A stretch of DNA of 24,762 bases, taken from the IMG/VR virus record IMGVR_UViG_3300044994_000223, positions 1 through 24,762 of that record. One strand, written 5' to 3'. The position numbers and the translations under genes are program-made. Each line of letters begins with the position of its first letter. The stretch's first letter is position 1. The stretch is from a virus. Below are positions 14,102 through 21,147 of the stretch, one piece after another. A model generated the notes under the pieces. The model was not told where the DNA came from and ran no database searches. It saw nothing but the letters and a program-made list of their open reading frames with translations.

Positions 14102-14473
14102 ATGCCGCTCGACCTGGGGCGCCTGACGCTCGGGCCGGCGATGCGGCTGTATGGGGCGAACATCCTCTACAGTCGTGGAGCCGATCCGGCGTTCCCGGTG
14201 CCGGCCGTGTTCGACCGCAGGCACGCCGCGGTGGGCTTGGGAGAGGACGGCACGCCGGTCTCCATGCTGGTCGCGCAGCTCGGCGTCCGGCTGTCCCGCT
14301 TCCCGCCCGGCTTCACGCCGGAACAGGGCGATGCGGTGCAGGTCGCGCTGATCGGGGACCGGCAGGTCTCCGCCTGGCCGCTCGCCACCGGCGGCGTGCT
14401 GACGCCCTTCGTGGTCAAGGATGTGCAGCCCGAGGGCGAAGGCGGCGCGGTGCTGGTGCTGGAAGCGGCCTGA
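14102..14473 (+). CDS. Head-tail joining protein, gpFII-like
   Basis: A 123-residue protein close to lambda gpFII in length (117 aa). It has the family outline: an early YGANILYSRGADPAFPVPAVFDRRHA, a central strand VAQLGVRLSRFPPGFTPEQGDAVQVALIG, and a C-terminal VVKDVQPEGEGGAVLVLEAA similar to the closing PDG-type strand of this group. Such proteins bind the gpW platform and accept the tail. Position after the capsid gene and before the tail terminator matches lambda. The start is ATG 14102, immediately after the hairpin block. Its stop overlaps the next ATG (TGATG at 14471-14475). The family call is by pattern and position. Confidence 0.75.
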   Translation: MPLDLGRLTLGPAMRLYGANILYSRGADPAFPVPAVFDRRHAAVGLGEDGTPVSMLVAQLGVRLSRFPPGFTPEQGDAVQVALIGDRQVSAWPLATGGVLTPFVVKDVQPEGEGGAVLVLEAA

Positions 14474-14928
14474 TGTCCGATCCCGCCCGGCTGCCCGATC
14501 GCGAGGAGTGGAAGGCTTTGGTGCAGGCGGCGCTGGCCGACTTCGTGCCGAGCTGCGAGGGGCGCATCCATGTCGGCCGCGCCTGGCCGCAGCAGGGGCA
14601 GGGCGTGACCGCCACGCCGCAATTCCCGGCCTTGCTGGTGGAGGACGGGCCGCGCCTGCATCGGCTGGCCGCGACCGGCTTCGTGGAGCTGCGGCTGCAA
14701 CTGCGCATCCTCGCCCGCGTGCAGCACAATGACGACGCGGTGCGCGAGGCGCTGCTGGACGAGATCGAGATGCAGATCCGCGATGCGGTGTTCACCTCCG
14801 CCCTGCTCAAGCCATACCTGATCGCGACGGAGGAGATGGCGAGCGAGCGCGAGGTCTCCATGCAGGGGCAGGCCACCATCGGCCAGGATGCGCACCTCGT
14901 CACCTTCCGCTTCGCGGGGTTTGTGTGA
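14473..14928 (+). CDS. Tail terminator/minor tail protein, gpU-like
   Basis: A 151-residue protein. It has an N-terminal helix REEWKALVQAALADFVPS, then a strand-rich middle (RIHVGRAWPQQGQGVTATPQFPALLVEDG, LRLQLRILARVQ) and the helix EALLDEIEMQIRDAVF. It ends in a strand pair, GQATIGQDAHLVTFRFAGFV. The alternating early helix, long hairpin and late VTF-x-F strand fit tail terminators such as lambda gpU (131 aa), which cap the tail tube and meet the head. The assignment rests mainly on pattern and gene order. Both ends overlap neighbours as TGATG, so it is translationally coupled to the gpFII-like gene and to the methyltransferase. Confidence 0.7.
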   Translation: MSDPARLPDREEWKALVQAALADFVPSCEGRIHVGRAWPQQGQGVTATPQFPALLVEDGPRLHRLAATGFVELRLQLRILARVQHNDDAVREALLDEIEMQIRDAVFTSALLKPYLIATEEMASEREVSMQGQATIGQDAHLVTFRFAGFV

Positions 14929-15542
14929 TGCGCTTCCCGGCCTGGGACGGCTTCTGGGACCGCGCGATGCGCGACGCGCCGTGGGAGATCACCTTGCGGG
15001 AGGCGGCGCTGCCGCTCTGCCGGCAGCGGCGCACCTTCGTGGACGGCGGCGCGCATGCCGGCGTGTGGAGCGTGGCCCTGGCGCCGGTCTTCGAGCGCGT
15101 CGTCGCCTTCGAGCCCTGCCGCGAGGCGCTGGACTGCCTCAGCGCGAACACGGCGGCGCTGGCCAATGTGGTGGTGGTTCCCGTCGCGCTGTCGGATATC
15201 GAATCCGAGCTGCGCTTCGCCCTGCCGCACGCGCGCGCGAACAGCGGGCAGATGATGGTGTCGGCGGAGGGGCAGGCGGCCCCGGCCATTCCGCTCGACA
15301 AGCTCGGGCTGCACGATCTGGACCTGCTCAAGCTCGATATCGAGGGGTGGGAGCTGAAGGCGCTGGTCGGCGCGCGCGCGACCCTCGAACGCTGCCGTCC
15401 GGTGGTGGTGATGGAGGAGAACGGCGCCGAGGCGCTGCACGGGCTGCCGGAGCGCGGCGCGCGCGGATTTCTGCTCGGGCTCGGCTATCGCGTCGTCCAT
15501 TCATTCCCGGGCAACATCATCCTGGTGCCGGAGGGGTGCTGA
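14928..15542 (+). CDS. FkbM-type SAM-dependent methyltransferase
   Basis: A 204-residue protein. Motif I is VDGGAHAGVWS (38-48), the acidic ribose-binding loop is VVAFEP (58-63), and the FkbM hallmark DLLKLDIEGWELKALVGA spans 132-149. FkbM-family enzymes transfer methyl groups from SAM to hydroxyls, often on sugars. It is inserted in a tail gene cluster beside a glycosyltransferase, between the tail terminator and tube genes. A joint role in adding and methylating a sugar on a virion protein or on the host surface is therefore plausible (inference). It is shorter than many FkbM proteins, lacking N-terminal extensions, but motifs are intact. ATG 14928 overlaps the previous TGA. Confidence 0.85.
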   Translation: MRFPAWDGFWDRAMRDAPWEITLREAALPLCRQRRTFVDGGAHAGVWSVALAPVFERVVAFEPCREALDCLSANTAALANVVVVPVALSDIESELRFALPHARANSGQMMVSAEGQAAPAIPLDKLGLHDLDLLKLDIEGWELKALVGARATLERCRPVVVMEENGAEALHGLPERGARGFLLGLGYRVVHSFPGNIILVPEGC

Positions 15543-16409
15543 ATGTGGGTCAGGTTCACGCGCAAGCCCTACGTGCACTGGATCGCGCCGGAAGGGCCGC
15601 GCCGCGGCTACACCTATTTCCCGGGGGAGTGCCTGGACCTGCCGGAGAAGCAGGCGCGCGCGCATCTCGATGCGCTGGACGCCGAGCCGGCCGAGCCGCC
15701 GGAGGAGTTCCGCCCGGCCGAGCCCTTCATCCCGCCGTCGCTCGGCCGCGATCCGCTGACGGTGGCCTGCGTGTGGCGCACCGGCGGCGTCTATGACCAC
15801 CACGACTATGTCGGCCCGCTGGCCCGCGCGGTGAAGCGCAACCTGGCCCTGCCGCACCGCTTCGTGTGCCTGACGGATGCGCCCGCCAGCCGCCTGCCGC
15901 CGGGCGTCGAGCCGGTGCCGCTGCTGCACGACTGGCGCCGCTACTGGGCCAAGGTGGAGCTGTATCGGCCCGGCCTGTTCAGCGGGCCCGTGCTGTATCT
16001 GGACCTCGACACCGTCGTGTGCGGCGACATCACGGAGATCGCCAGCGCCGACGATCCGGTGCTGGCGGCGTGGGACCTCAATCGCGGCTGGCTCAACTCC
16101 TCCCTGCTGCGCTGGTCGGTGGATCTGTCATTCGTCTATCGGCGCATGGCGGATGACCCGGCCGGCACCATGGCGGCCTTCACCGAACCCGCGCTCTACG
16201 GCGACCAGGGCCTGCTGCAGGATGAGCTGACCAGGCGCAACGTGCCGTGGCGCTGGGTGCAGGCGCGCTTCCCCGGCCAGGTCGTCTGGCAGCCGAACGC
16301 CGAGCGGCAGCACGCCGCGCCGGCCGGCACGCGAATCTCGATGTGGTACGGCGATCCGAAACCGCATGAGGTCACTGGCTCCGCTTTTCTCGCGGAGCAT
16401 TGGCGCTGA
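15543..16409 (+). CDS. GT-A-type glycosyltransferase with a small phage-protein-like N-terminal domain
   Basis: A 288-residue protein. Residues ~75-288 form a glycosyltransferase domain: the opening VACVWRTGGVYDHHDYVGPLARAVKRN, HRFVCLTD, the DxD metal/nucleotide-sugar motif in LYLDLDTVV (Asp154, Asp156), a WLNSSLLRW acceptor-region motif and YGDQGLLQDEL near 219-229. This resembles GT8-like enzymes using UDP-sugars. The first ~55 residues (WVRFTRKPYVHWIAPEGP, YTYFPGECLDLPEKQARAHL) look like a separate small phage protein of the type often found near head-tail genes, joined by a Pro/Glu linker. It starts directly after the methyltransferase stop, so the two are probably co-translated. A 7-bp hairpin (16378-16384/16392-16398) lies at the 3' end. 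Confidence 0.85.
   Translation: MWVRFTRKPYVHWIAPEGPRRGYTYFPGECLDLPEKQARAHLDALDAEPAEPPEEFRPAEPFIPPSLGRDPLTVACVWRTGGVYDHHDYVGPLARAVKRNLALPHRFVCLTDAPASRLPPGVEPVPLLHDWRRYWAKVELYRPGLFSGPVLYLDLDTVVCGDITEIASADDPVLAAWDLNRGWLNSSLLRWSVDLSFVYRRMADDPAGTMAAFTEPALYGDQGLLQDELTRRNVPWRWVQARFPGQVVWQPNAERQHAAPAGTRISMWYGDPKPHEVTGSAFLAEHWR
16378..16398 (+). other. Hairpin at the end of the glycosyltransferase gene
   Basis: GCTCCGC (16378-16384) pairs perfectly with GCGGAGC (16392-16398) around TTTTCTC. No T tract follows, so it is not a standard terminator. It lies just before the abundantly needed tail tube gene and could mark an RNA processing or stability boundary. Confidence 0.3.
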
Positions 16410-16444
16410 GCGTTTCCACCCCCTGACCGAAAGGAATCCTGCCC

Positions 16445-16870
16445 ATGTCTGGAACCGTTGGGTATGCCGGCCGCTCGGCCGCGCTGCAGATCTCCACGAA
16501 TGGCGGCTCCACCTTCACCACGATCCCCGGCGTCCGCGCGACGGCGGCGGAGCAGAATCCGGGCGCGGTGGAGATCACTAATGCCGGCTCGCCCAGCGGC
16601 TGGCAGGAGATGCTGCCCAATGGCGGGCCGCGCGGCCTGTCCATCTCCGTGGAGGGCATCGTCTCGACCGGCGCGGCCTTCGTCGCCTTCCACGCGCATG
16701 TGCAGAACCAGACCATCGGCCTGTTCCGGATGGATTTCGGCAATGGCGGGCGGTGGCAGTTCAACGCCGTGGTGCAGAACTTCAGCATCACCGGCAACTA
16801 CCAGAACGCGCAGGAGTTCCGCGCGACGCTGATGAGCACCGGCGCCGTGACGGTGACCGCGCCGACGTGA
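16445..16870 (+). CDS. Major tail tube protein
   Basis: A 141-residue protein, mostly beta strands with Gly/Thr/Ser-rich turns: MSGTVGYAGRSAALQIST, TIPGVRATAAEQNPGAVEIT, GLSISVEGIVSTGAAFVAFHAH, and a late FNAVVQNFSITGNYQNAQEFRATLMSTGAVTV. The pattern of an early sheet, a SVEG strand and a closing FSITG...ATLMSTGAVT segment is typical of phage tail tube proteins of the TP901-1/Phi13 group. It would form the stacked rings of the tail. AAGGA (16431-16435) gives an independent ribosome site 9 nt before ATG 16445, suggesting higher expression than its neighbours. Position between terminator and chaperone genes supports the call. Function of the exact family is inferred. Confidence 0.8.
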   Translation: MSGTVGYAGRSAALQISTNGGSTFTTIPGVRATAAEQNPGAVEITNAGSPSGWQEMLPNGGPRGLSISVEGIVSTGAAFVAFHAHVQNQTIGLFRMDFGNGGRWQFNAVVQNFSITGNYQNAQEFRATLMSTGAVTVTAPT

Positions 16871-16874
16871 TGCC

Positions 16875-17231
16875 ATGAACCCCTATCAGGACGAGGATTT
16901 CAGCCAGGCCGAGAAGGCGGTGACCTTCCGGATTGGCGCGCACACCTTCCGCCAGCGCGCCACGCTCGGCGTGCTGGTGCGCGTGGAGGAGAAGTTCGGC
17001 CCGGCGAGCATCGTCCTGGCCAAGCTGCAGCAGCGCAACGCCACGGTGCGGGAGGTGCAGCAGCTCCTGGAACGCATCCTGCGCGACCACGCCGATCTGC
17101 CGAAGGGCGATGCGCTGCTGGACGCGATCCAGGTGCAGGGCGTGACCGAGACCATGGGGGCGCTGAGCGTCTTTCTGCGCTACGGCCTGGACGCCGACAT
17201 GCCGCCCTCGGGAGAGCCCAAGGGAAACTGA
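16875..17231 (+). CDS. Tail assembly chaperone, G product
   Basis: A 118-residue protein with a core FRIGAHTFRQRATLGVLVRVEEKFG, helical LQQRNATVREVQQLLERILRD and a GVTETMGALSVFLRYGL end, resembling chaperones of GTA/lambda-type tails. It coats the tape measure protein while the tube grows around it. The gene sits between tube and tape measure, the universal location for such chaperones. The last codons contain a heptanucleotide slip site just before the stop, which gives the longer GT product described separately. The start is ATG 16875, four bases after the tube gene stop. Confidence 0.85.
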   Translation: MNPYQDEDFSQAEKAVTFRIGAHTFRQRATLGVLVRVEEKFGPASIVLAKLQQRNATVREVQQLLERILRDHADLPKGDALLDAIQVQGVTETMGALSVFLRYGLDADMPPSGEPKGN

Positions 17232-17452
17232 CGGAGCCGCGCGCACTGCCCTATGCGCGGCTGATGGAACAGGCCTGCGGCTGGCTGCGCTGGCCGCCTG
17301 CGGTGTTCTGGAACGCCACCCTGGCGGAGGTCGCCATCGCGTCCTCCGGCTACGTCGAATCCCGCACGGGCCAGTCGCCGCGCGCGCGGCTTGAGCGTCT
17401 CGCGGCGATGTACGCCGAGGTCCAGGAAGCGCAGGAAAGGGGGGGCGGATGA
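16875..17452 (+). CDS. Tail assembly chaperone G-GT fusion made by -1 frameshift
   Basis: If ribosomes slip one base back at GGGAAAC (17222-17228), they bypass the G stop (17229-17231) and continue in the -1 frame from 17228 to the TGA at 17450-17452. This adds 74 residues (LTEPRALPYARLMEQACGW..., FWNATLAEVAIA..., LERLAAMYAEVQEAQERGGG), giving about 192 residues. The added part resembles the second small chaperone protein seen after G in alphaproteobacterial gene transfer agents. It has no good start codon of its own near its beginning; the first in-frame ATG is 17264, well inside the conserved region. Lambda uses the same trick to make gpGT. Its stop overlaps the tape measure start as ATGA. 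Confidence 0.8.
17222..17228 (+). promoter_or_regulatory. -1 ribosomal frameshift site GGGAAAC
   Basis: The heptamer reads G GGA AAC in the G frame and matches X XXY YYZ, the same class as the lambda G/T site GGGAAAG. A TGA follows immediately. It lies exactly where the open -1 frame encoding the GT extension takes over. Confidence 0.8.
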
Positions 17453-20400
17453 GCGGCACCAGCGCGGGCCAGCGCACCTTCGAGATCCGGATCACCGGCG
17501 ACGCGACCAGCGCGCAGAACGCCATGCGCGGCGCCGCCAGCGCCGCGGACCGCGCGAAGCAGAGCATCGATTCCGTCGGCAGCGCCGGCCGGGCGGCGGA
17601 AGCGGCGCTGGGCAATTTCTCCGGGCGGCTCGGCGGCGTCGGCAGCGGCCTGGCCGCCATGGGCGCGGCGGGGCAGGCGGCGGCGATCGGCCTCGGCGCG
17701 ATGACGGCCGCGCTGGCCGGCGTGGCGGCTGCCGGCGATTCCATGACGCAGTCCATGGCGCGGCTGCGCATTGCCACGGGTGGCGTGGCCGCCGCCCGCG
17801 ACGTGTATGAGCAGCTCTACCGGCTGAGCCTGGTCACCGGCGTCTCGGTGCAGGAATCGGTCGGCGTGTTCCAGCGCTTCGCCATCGCCGCGCGCAACAT
17901 CGGCGCGACGAATGAGCAGGTGGTCGCGCTGGTCAAGACGCTGCAGCAGGCCGGCATCGTCGCGGGCATCAGCAGCCAGGAAGCTGCGAACGCGATGATG
18001 CAGCTCAGCCAGGCGCTGGCGTCCGGCAGCCTGAACGGCGAAGAACTGCGCAGCGTGCTGGAAAACATGTCCCCGCTGGCCGAGAAGCTGGCGCGCGAGC
18101 TGGGCGTGGGCATCGGCGAGCTGCGCCAGATGGGCGCCGAGGGCAAGCTCACCGCCGATCGCGTCTTCCCGGCGCTGCTGCGCGCGGGGCAGGAGATCCA
18201 GCGCGAGTTCGAGCAGATGCCGATGACGCTCTCGCGCGGCTTCGGCATCCTGCAGGAGGCGACCACCCGCTTCCTGGGGGACCTGGACAAGGCGATCGGG
18301 CTGTCTGGCGCGCTGGCCAACGCGCTGGCGGCCGTGGGACGCGGGTTCGAATCGGCCCGTGCCGGCCTGTTCCCGACGCCGGAAGCGGCGGCGCGCGCTG
18401 GTCTGGCCGGCGCCATGGCGCGCGTTGCGGAGCTCGATCGGCAACTCAGCCTGTATGAGCCGGGCGCGCGGTCCCAGCCGAACCGGAACGCGATACGCCC
18501 TGGCTTGCAGGGCACCGCGGCGGCGCAGGCCGGGGCCGAGCGCCAGGCGGAGCTGCGCGCCGAGCGTGAGGCCGCGCTGGCCGAGGCGCGGCGTCACGCG
18601 GAGGAGCTGGAGCGGATCGAGGCCGAAAGCCGCGACCGTCGCGCGCAGGAGGCGCAGGCTGCGGCGGCGCGGGCCGCCCAGGCCACGCGCGAGCGCGACA
18701 CGAAAGAGCAGCGCGCGCTGGAGGAAGCGCTCGATGCGCGGCGCAAGGCGCAGCGCCAATACACCGAGGATATGGAGGCGCTGCGCGGCCGGCTGGAGCG
18801 CGGCAGCATCGACCAGGCCACCTTCGACCGCACCGCCGCCGAGCTGCGTGAGCGTCTCGCCGCGGCCGACAGGGAAGCCGCCAGGGCCGCGCGCGAGGCG
18901 GCGCGGGAGGATGAGCAGGCCGCCGCCAAGCGCAACCGCGTCGTGGAGGCGATGCAGGCGGCCGAAGCCGCGGCGCGCCGCGAGCTGGAGGCGACGCGCC
19001 TGGGCACCGCCGCGCGCGAGGAGGCCAATACCGAGAACGAGATCGCGCAGCGCCTGCATGAGGCTGGCATCCCTCTCACCGAGCGGCGCACCGCCGCCGA
19101 GGCCGAAGCCGCCGCCGCCATCGAGCGCAGCGTGCGCGCCGCGCGCGCCTACCGCGCCGAGCTGGACCGGCTGGACGATGCCGCGCGGGAATCCGCGCGC
19201 GCCGCGCAGCGTGCGGCGCAGGAAGTGGTGAACACCGCCAAAAGCATCAGCGACGATGCGGCCGAAGCGGTGTTCGACAGCCTGACGGGGGAGCGCCGCG
19301 CTCAGGGCGTGCTCGACTGGTTCCGCACGCTGTTCAAGCGCATCGCCGTGCAGGCGCTGTCGGCGAACATCTTCCTGCCGATCTCCACCGCCATCGTCGG
19401 CGCGGTGCCGGGGCTGTTCGGCATCAGCGCCCAAAGCGGGGCGACCGCGGGCATCCTCGGCGGTGCGGGCGGCCTTGGCGGGCTCGGCGGGCTCGGCAAC
19501 CTGGTCAGTCTCGGCGGCGGCCTCAACAGCCTCACTGGCGGCGGCCTGATGAGCAGCCTTGGCCTCGGCAATATCGGCAGCACCATCGGCGGCTTCATGT
19601 CCGCGCCGCTCTGGGGCGGCACCTCCGGCCTGTCTGCCGCCGCGCTCTCGGGCCCGGGCGGGCTTGCCGCGCTGGAAGCGTCTGGCGGGGCGGCTGGCGG
19701 CTTCATCGCGCCGTCGCTGTCCCAGCTTCTTGGCCCTGCCGCGCTCGGCGCGCTCGGCGGCGGGCTCATCGCGCAGCTCACCGGCGGCAACCGGATCGGC
19801 GGCTCCATCGGCGGCGGGCTGGGCGCCGGTGCCGGCTTCCTGCTGGGCGGGCCGGTCGGCGCGCTGATCGGCGGCGCCCTGGGCGGCGGCCTCGGCGGCC
19901 TGTTCGGCAACAACGGCAAGGGCTTCTCGGGCGGCGACGCCCTCGTCGGCCGCGACAATGCCGGCGGGCTGGTCGTCACGGGCTTCGCCGGGAAGAGATT
20001 CGACCCCACCGCGCTGATGCAGCAGGCGCAAAATGAGGTCGCCGCCTTCAACGCGCGCATGCAGGCCGCCGGCGTGTTCATGAAAGAAGGCATGCGGGCC
20101 AACATCGGCGGCGGGCAGAGCAGGGCGCCGCGCACCCTGGCCGGCGCGCTCGATGCCTATGGCTTCGGGCTCGGCAGCAACGACCCGCGCATCGCGGCTG
20201 CCATCGCGCCCTATGCCGGCAACATCGAGGCGGCGCTGGCCATCGCCGAGGAAGCCAAGGCGGTGATCGCGGCGCTGGAGAACATCAAGCCCGCGTCAAA
20301 CCAGTTCGCCGCCAGCCTCAAGGCGCTGGACGACCAGTTCCGCCCGCTGTGGGAAAGCACCGTCAAGCTGGGCTTCGGCTTCGAGGAGGTCAACGTCGCC

Positions 20401-21147
20401 TGGACCAAGGCGCAGCAGGACCTCGTGGCGCAGCGCGACCGGACCGTGGCGGGGCTCGCGGAGTCCATCCGCATCCGCGACCTGCGCGCGCAGGGCCGCG
20501 ACGCGGAGGCGGCGCTGGCGGAGTTCGACTTCCGCGCGGTGGATGAGGTGCGCCAGCTTCAGGACCAGCTCACTGCGCTTGGGGTGGAGGCGGAGGCCGC
20601 GGCGGCCATGCTCGACAATCTCCGCGCGACGCAGGCGCGCGAACGCGCGGAGCTCCTGGCCAGCGGCCAGGCGGCGGGCAGCACGCTGGCGCGGCTGGGC
20701 GAGGACATCGATGCCTGGCTGCGGCGGATGACCACGACGCCGGCCGGCGGGCTTTCCGCCCAGGAACAGTTGATCAATGCGCGCGGCCTGTTCGATCAGA
20801 CGCTGGCAGGCGCCAGGCTCAATGACGCCGACGCGCTGCGCAACATCACCGGGGCGGCGGAGGCCTATCTCAACGCCTATCGCGCGGTGAACGGCAGCGC
20901 CGGCTTCGGCAATGTGCGGGATTTCGTGCTCGATCAGATCGCCAGCCTGGACGCTGTGACGCAGGCCAGGCTGCCGGCGCCGGCGGCCGGCACCGTGACC
21001 ATGACGTCGGACCCGGCGCTGCTGGCGGAGAACGCCGCGCTGCGTCAGCAGGTGGCCGCCATGCGGCAGGCGCTGGAGGCGAACACGCAGGCGCAGGAGC
21101 GGCTGTATTACGCGCTGCCGCCCGTCGTGGTCGGCGCGCGCGGCTGA
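17449..21147 (+). CDS. Tape measure protein
   Basis: A 1232-residue protein, the largest in the window. The N-terminal ~100 residues are Ala/Gly-rich helices. A tape-measure domain follows (about 105-290) with LRIATGGVAAARDVYEQLY, VQESVGVFQRFAIAARNIG, LASGSLNGEELRSVLENM and ELGVGIGELRQMGAEGKLTA. A very long Ala/Glu/Arg coiled-coil (about 330-600) comes next. A glycine-rich hydrophobic region (about 640-830), probably membrane-active on infection, precedes a final helical region. At ~0.15 nm per helical residue the length predicts a tail near 185 nm, an estimate only. The protein sets tail length and is ejected ahead of the DNA. The start overlaps the GT stop as ATGA; its stop overlaps the next ATG. 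Confidence 0.95.
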   Translation: MSGTSAGQRTFEIRITGDATSAQNAMRGAASAADRAKQSIDSVGSAGRAAEAALGNFSGRLGGVGSGLAAMGAAGQAAAIGLGAMTAALAGVAAAGDSMTQSMARLRIATGGVAAARDVYEQLYRLSLVTGVSVQESVGVFQRFAIAARNIGATNEQVVALVKTLQQAGIVAGISSQEAANAMMQLSQALASGSLNGEELRSVLENMSPLAEKLARELGVGIGELRQMGAEGKLTADRVFPALLRAGQEIQREFEQMPMTLSRGFGILQEATTRFLGDLDKAIGLSGALANALAAVGRGFESARAGLFPTPEAAARAGLAGAMARVAELDRQLSLYEPGARSQPNRNAIRPGLQGTAAAQAGAERQAELRAEREAALAEARRHAEELERIEAESRDRRAQEAQAAAARAAQATRERDTKEQRALEEALDARRKAQRQYTEDMEALRGRLERGSIDQATFDRTAAELRERLAAADREAARAAREAAREDEQAAAKRNRVVEAMQAAEAAARRELEATRLGTAAREEANTENEIAQRLHEAGIPLTERRTAAEAEAAAAIERSVRAARAYRAELDRLDDAARESARAAQRAAQEVVNTAKSISDDAAEAVFDSLTGERRAQGVLDWFRTLFKRIAVQALSANIFLPISTAIVGAVPGLFGISAQSGATAGILGGAGGLGGLGGLGNLVSLGGGLNSLTGGGLMSSLGLGNIGSTIGGFMSAPLWGGTSGLSAAALSGPGGLAALEASGGAAGGFIAPSLSQLLGPAALGALGGGLIAQLTGGNRIGGSIGGGLGAGAGFLLGGPVGALIGGALGGGLGGLFGNNGKGFSGGDALVGRDNAGGLVVTGFAGKRFDPTALMQQAQNEVAAFNARMQAAGVFMKEGMRANIGGGQSRAPRTLAGALDAYGFGLGSNDPRIAAAIAPYAGNIEAALAIAEEAKAVIAALENIKPASNQFAASLKALDDQFRPLWESTVKLGFGFEEVNVAWTKAQQDLVAQRDRTVAGLAESIRIRDLRAQGRDAEAALAEFDFRAVDEVRQLQDQLTALGVEAEAAAAMLDNLRATQARERAELLASGQAAGSTLARLGEDIDAWLRRMTTTPAGGLSAQEQLINARGLFDQTLAGARLNDADALRNITGAAEAYLNAYRAVNGSAGFGNVRDFVLDQIASLDAVTQARLPAPAAGTVTMTSDPALLAENAALRQQVAAMRQALEANTQAQERLYYALPPVVVGARG

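Noticed and set aside
11047-14163. Very long minus-strand open frame (1038 codons)
   Set aside because: It is antisense to the portal, protease, decoration and capsid genes, and its translation is His/Arg/Ala-rich without domains. Long spurious frames are expected in DNA this GC-rich.
16378-16398. Rho-independent terminator after the glycosyltransferase
   Set aside because: The stem is perfect but no T tract follows, so it is listed only as a hairpin.
17350-20031. Minus-strand open frame of 893 codons
   Set aside because: It mirrors the tape measure gene; composition is biased and no domain is seen.
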